This document shows, in pieces, positions 25,961 to 34,703 of a DNA stretch of 56,970 nt. The stretch covers positions 1 through 56,970 of the forward strand of contig NZ_PNCI01000059.1 of NCBI RefSeq assembly GCF_005887095.1. The letters are read 5' to 3'. Under the pieces are notes generated by a model. The model did no database searches and had not been told where the DNA came from. It saw only the letters and a list, made by a program, of their open reading frames with translations. Numbering within the stretch: position 1 is the stretch's first letter; every line of letters starts with the position of its first letter. The translations under genes and the position numbers were made by a program. This stretch comes from Pseudoalteromonas rubra (GTDB lineage: Bacteria > Pseudomonadota > Gammaproteobacteria > Enterobacterales > Alteromonadaceae).

Positions 25961-26862
25961 TGAATATAGTAACGCCACCCCCGGCGATGAACCTAAACAC
26001 GGCGAACGTCTACACTGAGACGGCGCAACGTGACAATCAGCTCCGCGAGGTTATTCCTAAACCTGCGCCGGTTTCTCCTGCGTTTACGGAAAACAAGCCG
26101 CTGTCTGACGGTGAAAAACAAAAAACCTTTTCTGCCGATGATTCCGGCCTGTACGACAGTACAGGTCAGCTTAAAGATGGTAAGACGATTGAAGAGCGTC
26201 AGGAAGGAGAACAAGGTGAGCAGGGCAATCAACAGGATCAGCAAGACCCGCAAGAACTAAGCGATCGTGAACAGGCTGAACTGGAAGCTGAGCAAGCCCA
26301 GATACAAGAACTGAAAGAGCGGGATCGGGAAGTGCGCCTGCACGAAGAAGCGCATGCCAGAGTGGGTGGTCAGTATGCAGGGTCGCCCAGCTATGAATAT
26401 CAGCGCGGTCCGGACGGCAACAATTACGCTGTTGGCGGCGAAGTGATGATAGACGTAGCGCCGACTGGGGATCCGCGTGAAACCATAGACAAAATGCAAA
26501 CAGTTCGTGCAGCAGCGTTAGCGCCGGCAGAGCCTTCGGGTGCAGACAGAGCTATCGCAGCAGATGCAACGGCCAAAATTGCACAGGCTCAGGCTGACCT
26601 TGCCAAACAATCCATCAGCGGTGAAGACGCGGATGAAAACGGCAACCGGGTTGTGGGGTATCAGACTCGTCGCCTGAATGAAGATGAGTTAAACGAGCAG
26701 CAACCTGAGTCTGCGCGCCTGGAAGAAGAGGTAGACCCATTTGCGGTAGCGCTGCCTATCGACAGGGATCCTGAAATAGCGTCACGGGCATTGAGAATAG
26801 AGGGCTTTTACGGCCATGTTGCCAAGCCCAAAGAAGCATCTCAGCTATCGGTGGTAATTTAA
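25960..26862 (+). CDS. SprA-related putative metalloprotease
   Basis: A 300-residue protein with a disordered, Gln/Glu-rich first third (about 60-115) and then a conserved domain matching my memory of the SprA-related family. It has a zinc-protease-like HEEAH motif (His128, Glu129, His132), followed by YEYQRGPDGNNYAVGGEV and RAALAPAEPSGADR blocks. No signal peptide is seen. The catalytic role is predicted, not shown. Its start codon overlaps the stop of the flagellar-axial-like gene, so the pair is probably coupled. Confidence 0.85.
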   Translation: MNIVTPPPAMNLNTANVYTETAQRDNQLREVIPKPAPVSPAFTENKPLSDGEKQKTFSADDSGLYDSTGQLKDGKTIEERQEGEQGEQGNQQDQQDPQELSDREQAELEAEQAQIQELKERDREVRLHEEAHARVGGQYAGSPSYEYQRGPDGNNYAVGGEVMIDVAPTGDPRETIDKMQTVRAAALAPAEPSGADRAIAADATAKIAQAQADLAKQSISGEDADENGNRVVGYQTRRLNEDELNEQQPESARLEEEVDPFAVALPIDRDPEIASRALRIEGFYGHVAKPKEASQLSVVI

Positions 26863-26886
26863 ATAGCAAATAAGCCCAATCAGTTA

Positions 26887-26926
26887 AACGACACAGGCCC
26901 GCTTATGCGGGCCTGTGTCGTTGTGT
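26887..26926. terminator. Bidirectional terminator between SprA-like gene and tex
   Basis: A perfect 16-bp inverted repeat (26887-26902 and 26907-26922, core AGGCCCGC/GCGGGCCT) with a TTAT loop, between convergent genes. The flanking T-run is short, but the stem is very strong. Confidence 0.7.
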
Positions 26927-26936
26927 TTATCAGCAA

Positions 26937-29273
26937 TTACTTTTTCAGCTTGGCAAAGGCTTCAGCAAAGGCATTGCCCATTGCAGCGTTGCCGTTGTCG
27001 CGACGATTGTCACGCCGAGTGTCTTTGCGCTGTGCTGTTCGTTGAGACTTGCCACCGGGCTTTTGCGCGGCGGGCTTACTCTGTTTTTGTCCTGCACTTG
27101 CCGGGATCTCATCGTTTAGTCGCATGGTAAAGCTGATCCGCTTACGGGCTACGTCTACTTCAATGACTTTAACTTTAACAATGTCACCTGCCTTAACCAC
27201 TTCTCGTGGATCGGAGATAAACTTGTCTGTCAGTGCTGAAATATGGACGAGTCCATCCTGATGTACGCCAACATCGACAAAGGCACCGAAGTTAGCAACA
27301 TTAGAGACGACGCCTTCAAGGGTCATGCCAACCTTTAGGTCGGAAATGGTCTCTACCCCAGCTTTGAACTGAGCCGTTTTAAACTCGGGGCGAGGATCGC
27401 GACCTGGCTTGTCCAGTTCACCCAGAATATCAGTGATGGTTGGCACACCAAACTTGTCATCGACATAATCGGCAGGATCCAGTTTGCCCAGTACATCACT
27501 GTTACCTATCAGTGCGGTGACATCCAGTGATCTACTACCGCAGATTTTTTTCACCACAGGGTAAGCCTCGGGGTGAACCGCTGAGGCATCCAGAGGGTCA
27601 TCACCATTGGCAATACGCAAGAAACCCGCAGCCTGTTCAAACGCTTTTGGCCCCAGACGCTCTACCTGTTTCAGCTGTTTACGGTTGCTAAATGAGCCAT
27701 TGGTATCCCGAAATTTAACGATGTTGGTGGCCAATGTTTTATTTAACCCTGACACACGCGTTAATAGAGGCACTGAGGCTGTGTTGACATCGACACCAAC
27801 CGAGTTTACGCAGTCTTCTACAACGGTCGTTAGTGTCTGGCCCAGCTGACTTTGTGATACATCATGTTGATACTGGCCTACACCAATCGACTTAGGCTCA
27901 ATTTTAACCAGTTCAGCAAGTGGGTCCTGTAATCGGCGAGCGATCGACACGGCACCACGTAACGAGACATCCAGATCCGGAAATTCATTGGCAGCAAACT
28001 CCGAAGCGGAGTAGACCGACGCGCCTGCTTCACTGACCATGACTTTAGTGAGCTTCAGCTCACTGGCGGCTTTCAGCAGCTCGGCGGCTAGTTTGTCTGT
28101 CTCGCGAGAGGCCGTGCCATTGCCAATGGCAATCAGCTCCACTTTGTGTTGACGACACTGTTGTTCCAGGGTGCGCAGTGATTTATCCCAATGATTTTGC
28201 GGCGCATGTGGGTAAATTGTAGTGGTTGCCAGTAACTTGCCCGTCTTGTCGACAATGGCAACCTTACATCCGGTTCTGAGGCCTGGATCGATCCCCATTG
28301 TCACACGCGGTCCCGCTGGGGCCGCCATCAGCAGATCTTTGAGGTTTTTGGCAAAAACATCAATGGCGCCTTGCTCAGCAAATTCCCGAGTCGCACCCAG
28401 CATTTCATTTTCAAGATGCGTGGCCAGCTTGATCTTCCAGGCCCACTGCACAACCGTCATCAACCAGCTACTTGCTGCACGGCCCGATACATCCAGACCG
28501 TAGTGGTCCGCTATCATCTGAGCACAATATTGTTGGGGGTCTTCTGCCTGTGGTTCCGGGTTGATAGACAACTGCAGAATCCCTTCATTACGGGCCCTGA
28601 GCATGGCGAGTGCACGGTGAGACGGGACCCCAGCCAGTTTTTCATCGTGTTCAAAGTAGTCACGATATTTACTGCCAGCATCTTCTTGCCCCGCAACAAC
28701 ACGGCTCTGTAAATAGCCATGTTGTTTTAACTGGTTTCTGAACTTGCTGAGTAATTTTGCGTCTTCTGCAAAGCGCTCCATCAGGATAAACTTGGCACCA
28801 TCCAGTGCGGCTTTGCAATCCTCAATGCCTTTGTCTGCATTGATATAGGCTTCAGCCGCCAGTTCTGGTGCTTGATCCGGATCGCTGAATAGTAAATCGG
28901 CCAGTGGCTCAAGCCCAGCTTCAATGGCAATCTGGCCCTTGGTACGGCGCTTAGGCTTGTAGGGTAAGTATAAATCTTCCAGTTCGGTTTTACTTTGTAC
29001 CTGGTTGAGTTCTGACGCAAGCTGTTCGGTGAGTTTGCCCTGCTCATCAATGGTCTTAATAATGAAAGCTCGGCGTTCCTCCAATTCCCGTAAATAGCCC
29101 AGGCGCTGTTCAAGCAAGCGCAGCTGAGTATCATCCAGGCCACCGGTTACCTCTTTACGGTAACGGGCAATAAACGGAACGGTCGCACCTTCATCCAGTA
29201 GTGCGGTAGCAGCATCCACTTGCTGTTGTGATGCGTTTAGCTCAGCAGCTAAACGGGCTGAGATATTGCTCAT
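26937..29273 (-). CDS. tex: RNA-binding transcription accessory protein Tex
   Basis: Tex (YhgF in E. coli) binds nucleic acid and affects transcription. It has 778 residues, the family's usual size. Visible parts are the N-terminal helical Tex domain, a YqgF/RNase H-like domain (MGIDPGLRTGCKVAIVD), helix-hairpin-helix repeats (around 490-570), and an S1 RNA-binding domain (about 645-715, GMTLEGVVSNVANFGAFVDVG). The C-terminal tail is basic (KSQRTAQRKDTRRDNRRDNG). It neighbours greB, as in E. coli. Confidence 0.96.
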   Translation of the reverse strand: MSNISARLAAELNASQQQVDAATALLDEGATVPFIARYRKEVTGGLDDTQLRLLEQRLGYLRELEERRAFIIKTIDEQGKLTEQLASELNQVQSKTELEDLYLPYKPKRRTKGQIAIEAGLEPLADLLFSDPDQAPELAAEAYINADKGIEDCKAALDGAKFILMERFAEDAKLLSKFRNQLKQHGYLQSRVVAGQEDAGSKYRDYFEHDEKLAGVPSHRALAMLRARNEGILQLSINPEPQAEDPQQYCAQMIADHYGLDVSGRAASSWLMTVVQWAWKIKLATHLENEMLGATREFAEQGAIDVFAKNLKDLLMAAPAGPRVTMGIDPGLRTGCKVAIVDKTGKLLATTTIYPHAPQNHWDKSLRTLEQQCRQHKVELIAIGNGTASRETDKLAAELLKAASELKLTKVMVSEAGASVYSASEFAANEFPDLDVSLRGAVSIARRLQDPLAELVKIEPKSIGVGQYQHDVSQSQLGQTLTTVVEDCVNSVGVDVNTASVPLLTRVSGLNKTLATNIVKFRDTNGSFSNRKQLKQVERLGPKAFEQAAGFLRIANGDDPLDASAVHPEAYPVVKKICGSRSLDVTALIGNSDVLGKLDPADYVDDKFGVPTITDILGELDKPGRDPRPEFKTAQFKAGVETISDLKVGMTLEGVVSNVANFGAFVDVGVHQDGLVHISALTDKFISDPREVVKAGDIVKVKVIEVDVARKRISFTMRLNDEIPASAGQKQSKPAAQKPGGKSQRTAQRKDTRRDNRRDNGNAAMGNAFAEAFAKLKK

Positions 29274-29358
29274 GCAAAATCCTTATATAGTTCAATTGGC
29301 TAGCTCTATTTCTTGGCCAGCATTTGCGGTCATCATATCATATCTGGAACGGATGTGG

Positions 29359-29832
29359 TCAGGCCGTGTAATCGATCTTATTGACGTACCAAAGCATTTC
29401 CCCTTGCGGGGTTTTCACACTGTATTCTTCATCAACTGACTTTCCGAGTAGCGCTCTTGCCATGGGAGAATCGATTGAAATGTAATCATTTCGCTCATAG
29501 ATTTCATCTGGCCCTACAATGCGAAAGCGCTTAACCTCACCATCGTCATTCTCTATTTCGACCCAGGCACCAAAATAGACCTTACCTTGTTGCTGCGGTG
29601 AGTACTCTACAATTTTCAAGTCTGGCAGGCGTTTACGTAAATAGCGGACGCGACGGTCTATTTGGCGTAGCAAGCGCTTGTTAAAAGTATAGTCGGCGTT
29701 TTCTGAGCGATCGCCTAAACTTGCTGCCCAGTTAACGATCTTTGTTACTTCCGGGCGCTTTTCAAACCATAAGTGATCGTGCTCCTGCTGAAGCTTTCGA
29801 TAGCCCTCAGGTGTAATTAGGTTGGTTTTCAT
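29359..29832 (-). CDS. greB: Transcription elongation factor GreB
   Basis: GreB rescues backtracked RNA polymerase by stimulating transcript cleavage. The 157-residue protein is very similar to E. coli GreB along its length. It has an N-terminal coiled coil with the acidic tip in SLGDRSENADY, then a FKBP-like C-terminal domain (SPMARALLGKSVDEEY). The ATG at 29832 gives MKTNLITPEGY, like the E. coli start; an ATG three codons earlier also exists. It is divergent from ompR with about 200 bases between. Confidence 0.96.
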   Translation of the reverse strand: MKTNLITPEGYRKLQQEHDHLWFEKRPEVTKIVNWAASLGDRSENADYTFNKRLLRQIDRRVRYLRKRLPDLKIVEYSPQQQGKVYFGAWVEIENDDGEVKRFRIVGPDEIYERNDYISIDSPMARALLGKSVDEEYSVKTPQGEMLWYVNKIDYTA

Positions 29833-30041
29833 CTTTTGCATACTAGGGTGAAACGACTACATGTGTTTAGTGTACTCCGGATCCGGGTGCATACCAATTC
29901 CACAAAACTTGAAATCTGTAAGGCCAAACCAGGTAAACACTTGTAATGTTCGGTAACAATCTTATTCTGTGTTTATGGTGTCTAAGCGTTTTAATTTCAA
30001 TTATATTTAGGTCAACTAGAGAAAAAATAAGAAGAATGCCA

Positions 30042-30761
30042 ATGGGGAATGAAACCACTAAAGTGTTAGTCGTTGACGATGATATGCGTTTACGCAGCCT
30101 GCTGGAGCGATATTTGGTTGAGCAGGGCTTTATTGTTCGCAGTGCTGCTAATTCTGAACAAATGGACAGATTGCTTGAACGTGAAAACTTTCATCTGATG
30201 GTGTTGGATCTCATGTTGCCAGGTGAGGATGGTTTGTCTATCTGCCGTCGACTCAGGCAAAAAGAAAATGAAATACCCATTGTCATGTTGACGGCAAAGG
30301 GAGATGAAGTTGACCGGATCATTGGCCTGGAGCTGGGGGCGGACGATTATTTACCAAAGCCATTTAATCCACGTGAGTTACTAGCACGGATCAAGGCGGT
30401 GTTACGCCGCCGCGCTAAAGAGGTACCTGGTGCGCCAGCGGTCGAAGAAAATGAAGTCGAATTCGGAGCCTTCAAACTCAATCTGGCAACCCGGGAAATG
30501 CAAAAAGGCGATGAAACCATCGCCCTGACCAGTGGAGAATTTGCTGTGCTGAAGGCGCTGGTGAGCCACCCCAGAGAGCCACTGAGTCGTGACAAGCTGA
30601 TGAACCTGGCCCGTGGCAGAGATTACAGCGCACTGGAGCGCAGCATTGATGTTCAGGTTTCGCGCTTGCGCAGAATGATAGAAGAAGATGCCTCTAACCC
30701 CCGTTATATTCAGACTGTCTGGGGTCTGGGTTATGTTTTTGTCCCAGATGGCGAGAAGTAA
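30042..30761 (+). CDS. ompR: Osmolarity response regulator OmpR
   Basis: The DNA-binding response regulator partner of EnvZ. It has a receiver domain with VVDDDMRLR and phospho-acceptor Asp56 (LDLMLPGEDG), followed by a winged-helix domain (about 140-238) ending RRMIEEDASNPRYIQTVWG. The ATG at 30042 is preferred over 30036 because TAAGAAG lies 7 bases before it. A longer upstream extension is not family-like. It abuts envZ with no gap. Expected targets are porin genes, none of which are in the window. Confidence 0.95.
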   Translation: MGNETTKVLVVDDDMRLRSLLERYLVEQGFIVRSAANSEQMDRLLERENFHLMVLDLMLPGEDGLSICRRLRQKENEIPIVMLTAKGDEVDRIIGLELGADDYLPKPFNPRELLARIKAVLRRRAKEVPGAPAVEENEVEFGAFKLNLATREMQKGDETIALTSGEFAVLKALVSHPREPLSRDKLMNLARGRDYSALERSIDVQVSRLRRMIEEDASNPRYIQTVWGLGYVFVPDGEK

Positions 30762-32111
30762 ATGAGTATCCTGCCTCGCAGCGCATTTGGACAGACGGTA
30801 TTTTTTGTCGGTGCGCTGCTGCTGATCAACCAGATTGTTTCCTACATTACGGTGACCCTGTACGTGTTTAAGCCGACCTTTGAGCAGGTTAACCTGATGC
30901 TCGCCAAGCAGGTCAAAACGGTGTTCATTGATTGGGAAGAAGGCGTTGAGGTCGACTCTGCTTTATCGGAAAAGTTTTTTGAGATCACAGGCATTCAGGT
31001 CATGGCTCAGCGCGAGGCCTACCGCAGCGGGCTTGGACAGGCAAAGGAATATACTCTGCTATCACGCAGTATGTCTGAGCAGCTTAATGGGTCTGCCCGG
31101 GTGCGGATCAGTCAGGGTGACCCTGTTGTTTACTGGGTAGAAGCACCTCAGGCACCGGGTTATTGGGTGCGGGTGCCCCTCACGGGTTTTTCTGAAACAA
31201 AAATGGAATTTCTCGTATTCTATCTCTCCAGTATCGGCTTTTTAAGCGTACTCGGAGGCTGGTTGTTTGCTCGGCATCTGAATCGGCCGCTTAAGGCCTT
31301 ACAGATTGCGGCCAGTCGGGTTGGAGTCGGTGATTTTTCTACTCGTCTGATTGAACATGGTTCCACGGAGGTTATCGAAGTAACTCGTGCATTTAATAAA
31401 ATGTCCAAAGGGATCGCAGAACTTGAGAATGATCGACGTTTGTTGATGGCGGGTGTATCCCATGATTTAAGAACGCCATTGACGCGTATCCGTCTAGCGA
31501 CGGAGATGATGTCGGATGAGGAAGCCTATTTAAAAGAAGGAATAATCGACGACATTGAAGACATGAATGCCATCATCGATCAGTTTATTGAGTACCTGAG
31601 ACATCATAACAGCGGAGAAATGGTGCTGGATGATGTCAATGCGGTTGTTGAAGAAGTTGTACATGCTGAACAACAGCATCAAAGAGAAATCGTCCTGACA
31701 ACGACGGCAAATATCCCCGCGGTCATGATGAATCATGTTGCACTAAAGCGTGTGGTAACCAATATGATTGAGAATGCCATCCGCTACTCTGAGGATAAGA
31801 TAGAGGTGATGACAGAGTTCAGTGCTCGTCACAAAGCGGTTTTTATCAAAGTGAAGGACCGCGGCCCTGGGATCCCGGAAGAGGAGTTAGAATCGCTCTT
31901 TGAGCCGTTTAAGCAAGGCGATCAGGCCCGAGGGAGTGAAGGTAGTGGTTTAGGCCTTGCTATTATCAAGCGGATCGTGTCCACCCACGGCGGAAAAGTG
32001 CGCCTGCGCAATCGTAAAGAAGGCGGTCTGAGCGCCGAAGTTATGCTGCCGGTAGCGAAAAAATTCGGCACCATGAATACTGCACCTGAGCAGTCAAAGC
32101 CCAGTGAATAA
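30762..32111 (+). CDS. envZ: Sensor histidine kinase EnvZ
   Basis: An inner-membrane sensor kinase of 449 residues with two membrane helices (about 10-32 and 148-170), a periplasmic loop, and a HAMP domain. The phosphorylated His234 is in GVSHDLRTPLTR. The ATPase has N box (NMIENAIRYS), G1 (KDRGPGIPE) and G2 (GSGLGLAI). It follows ompR directly and overlaps the next gene by 8 bases. Confidence 0.96.
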   Translation: MSILPRSAFGQTVFFVGALLLINQIVSYITVTLYVFKPTFEQVNLMLAKQVKTVFIDWEEGVEVDSALSEKFFEITGIQVMAQREAYRSGLGQAKEYTLLSRSMSEQLNGSARVRISQGDPVVYWVEAPQAPGYWVRVPLTGFSETKMEFLVFYLSSIGFLSVLGGWLFARHLNRPLKALQIAASRVGVGDFSTRLIEHGSTEVIEVTRAFNKMSKGIAELENDRRLLMAGVSHDLRTPLTRIRLATEMMSDEEAYLKEGIIDDIEDMNAIIDQFIEYLRHHNSGEMVLDDVNAVVEEVVHAEQQHQREIVLTTTANIPAVMMNHVALKRVVTNMIENAIRYSEDKIEVMTEFSARHKAVFIKVKDRGPGIPEEELESLFEPFKQGDQARGSEGSGLGLAIIKRIVSTHGGKVRLRNRKEGGLSAEVMLPVAKKFGTMNTAPEQSKPSE

Positions 32112-32808
32112 ACGCGACTTATCTTATCTGCCCGGCTGTTTGAGTGCAGTAACCAGAGCTCAGCTGCTTAGTATCATTGGGCAGTGCTTTGAGGGAATAG
32201 AGCCCGAGGCCTATTTTGCTTACTACTTTGAGCAAGACGGGCCCATTATTCGGCGGCTGCGCTTGTATTACACGCAGGCGGGCGAGCTGGCAGGGTACTG
32301 TTTGCTCACTTTTGACGACAGCCATCAGGCCTTTTGTGTCATCGGCGCATCGGCCGGCTTTTTGCCGCAATTTCGCGGCAAAAACAACACCTTTTCTTTT
32401 TCTATTCTTGAGGTGACCAAGGCGTATCTGCGCCGGCCCTGGCGCACTTTGATATATGCAGATACCATGCTCAGTCCTGCCATGTTCCGGGCTATGGCAA
32501 AAAACATTGCCACAGTTTATCCAACCGCGACAGGCTCATCGACGGAGTCTCAATTGTATCAGGTGTTAAATCCGACTGGGCTTGAGAGTGACGTGAATGG
32601 GATGTTGTGTCTTAAACTGGTGGGAAGAAAAACACGTTATTCAGCTGCGGAAGTGGCTCAGTTTAAAGCCAGTAACAAAGCAGAAATAGCCCATTACTGT
32701 ACTGTGAACCCCAACTTTGATGAAGGGGTGGCATTACTTGCCGTGATCCCGGTAACCTTAAGACAACTTCTCGCCACAGCCTGGAAGCAGCTTAAAAATC
32801 TGTTTTAG
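32104..32808 (+). CDS. Uncharacterised protein coupled to envZ, possibly GNAT-like
   Basis: I do not recognise a named family. The 234-residue soluble protein starts at a GTG inside the last codons of envZ, suggesting translational coupling. The central part (GYCLLTFDDSHQAFCVIGASAGF, then LPQFRGKNN, broken here only for reading) has the strand-then-RGK pattern of N-acetyltransferase folds, but key residues are not clear. The C-terminus has a hydrophobic then basic helix (LLATAWKQLKNLF) that could be membrane-associated. It replaces the intergenic space found between envZ and pck in E. coli. Confidence 0.8.
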   Translation: MNKRDLSYLPGCLSAVTRAQLLSIIGQCFEGIEPEAYFAYYFEQDGPIIRRLRLYYTQAGELAGYCLLTFDDSHQAFCVIGASAGFLPQFRGKNNTFSFSILEVTKAYLRRPWRTLIYADTMLSPAMFRAMAKNIATVYPTATGSSTESQLYQVLNPTGLESDVNGMLCLKLVGRKTRYSAAEVAQFKASNKAEIAHYCTVNPNFDEGVALLAVIPVTLRQLLATAWKQLKNLF

Positions 32809-32849
32809 TCGGGCTGCACTCGATTTCAGTTCTAGCTTAAATTCAGGCA

Positions 32850-32880
32850 CAAAAAAACGCCCAACGAGGGGCGCTTTTGA
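32850..32880. terminator. Bidirectional terminator between envZ-linked gene and pckA
   Basis: Arms CGCCC (32858-32862) and GGGCG (32869-32873). On the minus strand it is followed by seven Ts, a classic terminator for pckA. On the plus strand it is followed by CTTTT, serving the ompR-envZ operon. Confidence 0.75.
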
Positions 32881-32905
32881 TAAAGGAATCTGATTCTAAA
32901 TCAGC

Positions 32906-34444
32906 TTAGCCGCGAGGACCTGCTGATTTGATGGCTTCAGAGACATCGTATTTTGCGAAGTTCGCTTCGAAATCTGCAGCCAGCTTAGACGCATACTCAG
33001 CATATTTTGCTTTGTCTTCCCAAGTGTTGATTGGGTTAAGCAGTTTGCTGTCTACGCCTGGTACAGCAACTGGTACGTCCAGGTTTAGCGCGTCAATGTG
33101 TTGTGTTTCTACGCCTTCCAGTGTGTCGTTAACGATAGCATCAATCACAGCACGTGTGGTTGGGATATCGAAACGCTTACCAATGCCGTAAGGACCGCCA
33201 GTCCAGCCAGTGTTAACCAGGTAAACTTTTGAGTTGAACTCACGTACACGCTTCATCAGAAGCTCAGCATAAACGCCGGCAGGGCGTGGGAAGAAAGGTG
33301 CGCCGAAACAAGTCGAGAAGGTTGACTCGATGTCTGACGTAGAACCAATTTCTGTTGAGCCCACTTTGGCCGTATAACCGCTCAGGAAGTGATAAGCTGC
33401 TGCTTCTTCAGACAGAATAGACACTGGAGGCAGTACACCGCTCACGTCACACGTCAGGAAGACGACTGCACGAGGCTCACCAGCACGGTTTTCTACTTTA
33501 CGCTTTTCAACGTGCTCAAGCGGGTAAGCTGCACGGGTGTTTTGCGTCAGGCTGGTGTCATTGAAGTCAGGTACGCGTGCTTCGTCCAGTACCACGTTTT
33601 CAAGGATGGTGCCGAACTTGATTGCGTTCCAGATAACTGGCTCGTTCTTTTGCGACAGGTCGATACATTTTGCGTAACAACCGCCTTCAATGTTGAAAAC
33701 ACTGCCAGGTGCCCAGCCGTGCTCGTCATCACCGATCAGGAAGCGTTTAGGATCAGCCGACAAGGTTGTTTTACCTGTGCCAGACAAACCGAAGAATAAT
33801 GTGGTGTCGCCTGCTTCGCCTACGTTTGCACTACAGTGCATTGGCAGTACGCCCTTCGCTGGTAACAGGAAGTTCTGTACAGAGAACATAGACTTTTTCA
33901 TTTCACCGGCGTAATGCATACCTGCGATAAGCACTTTGCGCTCTGCAAAGTTGATGATAACCGTACCGTCACTGTTTGTTCCGTCGCGCTCTGGGTCGCA
34001 AACGAAAGAGGGTACATTCATCACCTGCCATTGGGGCAAATCAGCTGCATTATATTTTTCAGGCTCGATAAACATGTTCTTGGCAAAAATATGGTGCCAG
34101 GCTGTTTCTGTTGTTACAACAACGGGTAGATAGTGTTCAGGATCTGAACCCACTTCAAGGTGAGAGACGAAGTGGTCGTTGCTGTTCACGTGTGCTTCTA
34201 CACGGGCCCACAGCGCGTTGAATTTGTCTGCATCGAATGGGCGGTTAACGTTACCCCATTGGATGTCATTTTCTGTGCTTGGCTCTTTAACGATAAAACG
34301 GTCGTTAGGTGAACGCCCTGTGCGGCGGCCAGTTTTTGCTACAAAAGCTCCATTTGCGGCCAAAGTCCCTTCACCACGGCGGATGGCGTGTTCGACAAGT
34401 TCAGCTGCAGTTAAATCGACAAAACGAGTAGCGCTTGAAGTCAT
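32906..34444 (-). CDS. pckA: Phosphoenolpyruvate carboxykinase (ATP)
   Basis: PckA makes phosphoenolpyruvate from oxaloacetate and ATP, the first step of gluconeogenesis. The 512-residue protein carries the kinase-1a P-loop (GLSGTGKTTLSADP), the metal-site motif IGDDEHGW, and the RRTGRSPNDRF substrate loop near the N-terminus. The ATG at 34444 (MTSSATRFVDLT) is chosen; an upstream ATG at 34498 would add 18 residues with no family match. The promoter region carries a twin LacI-type operator. Confidence 0.97.
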   Translation of the reverse strand: MTSSATRFVDLTAAELVEHAIRRGEGTLAANGAFVAKTGRRTGRSPNDRFIVKEPSTENDIQWGNVNRPFDADKFNALWARVEAHVNSNDHFVSHLEVGSDPEHYLPVVVTTETAWHHIFAKNMFIEPEKYNAADLPQWQVMNVPSFVCDPERDGTNSDGTVIINFAERKVLIAGMHYAGEMKKSMFSVQNFLLPAKGVLPMHCSANVGEAGDTTLFFGLSGTGKTTLSADPKRFLIGDDEHGWAPGSVFNIEGGCYAKCIDLSQKNEPVIWNAIKFGTILENVVLDEARVPDFNDTSLTQNTRAAYPLEHVEKRKVENRAGEPRAVVFLTCDVSGVLPPVSILSEEAAAYHFLSGYTAKVGSTEIGSTSDIESTFSTCFGAPFFPRPAGVYAELLMKRVREFNSKVYLVNTGWTGGPYGIGKRFDIPTTRAVIDAIVNDTLEGVETQHIDALNLDVPVAVPGVDSKLLNPINTWEDKAKYAEYASKLAADFEANFAKYDVSEAIKSAGPRG

Positions 34445-34544
34445 GTTTATACCTAAATGTGAGAATTGAACGGGATAGCTCTGGAGAAGTTTCACCAAAA
34501 GCTGAAATCATAGTAACAGATGAAATTCAGATATTCGAGCCCTG

Positions 34545-34574
34545 AAACTAGGTAAAACGCCATAAATTTGTCAA
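34545..34574 (-). promoter_or_regulatory. Candidate pckA promoter
   Basis: Read on the minus strand: a -35 TTGACA (34569-34574), 18 bases, then a -10 TAGTTT (34545-34550). The -35 is perfect and the -10 is moderate. It would leave a leader of about 95 bases before pckA. Confidence 0.45.
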
Positions 34575-34593
34575 AAAAATCGAATAATTTCAA

Positions 34594-34639
34594 TGATACC
34601 GGTGTCATGAAATGAGACCTTAAAATGACACCGGTATCA
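34594..34639. promoter_or_regulatory. Twin LacI-type operators upstream of pckA
   Basis: Two 14-bp near-palindromes, TGATACCGGTGTCA (34594-34607) and TGACACCGGTATCA (34626-34639), are exact reverse complements of each other and have centres 32 bp apart. Each has the central CG of LacI-family operators. They lie about 20 bp upstream of the candidate pckA -35, so an activator, or a looping role, is possible. Confidence 0.6.
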
Positions 34640-34650
34640 ATTTTTAGCGA

Positions 34651-34676
34651 CAAAAAAGCCGCCAAAATGGCGGCTT
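34651..34676 (-). terminator. Rho-independent terminator after hslO
   Basis: Arms GCCGCC (34658-34663) and GGCGGC (34669-34674). On the minus strand the stem is followed by a run of six Ts. It ends the hslR-hslO transcript. Confidence 0.8.
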
Positions 34677-34703
34677 GTCTCCGGTTTGATAAAAGTAGCC
34701 TGG

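Noticed and set aside
33389..33799. 136-codon antisense frame in pckA
   Set aside because: It is opposite the conserved PckA core and gives a Cys-rich product without a signal.
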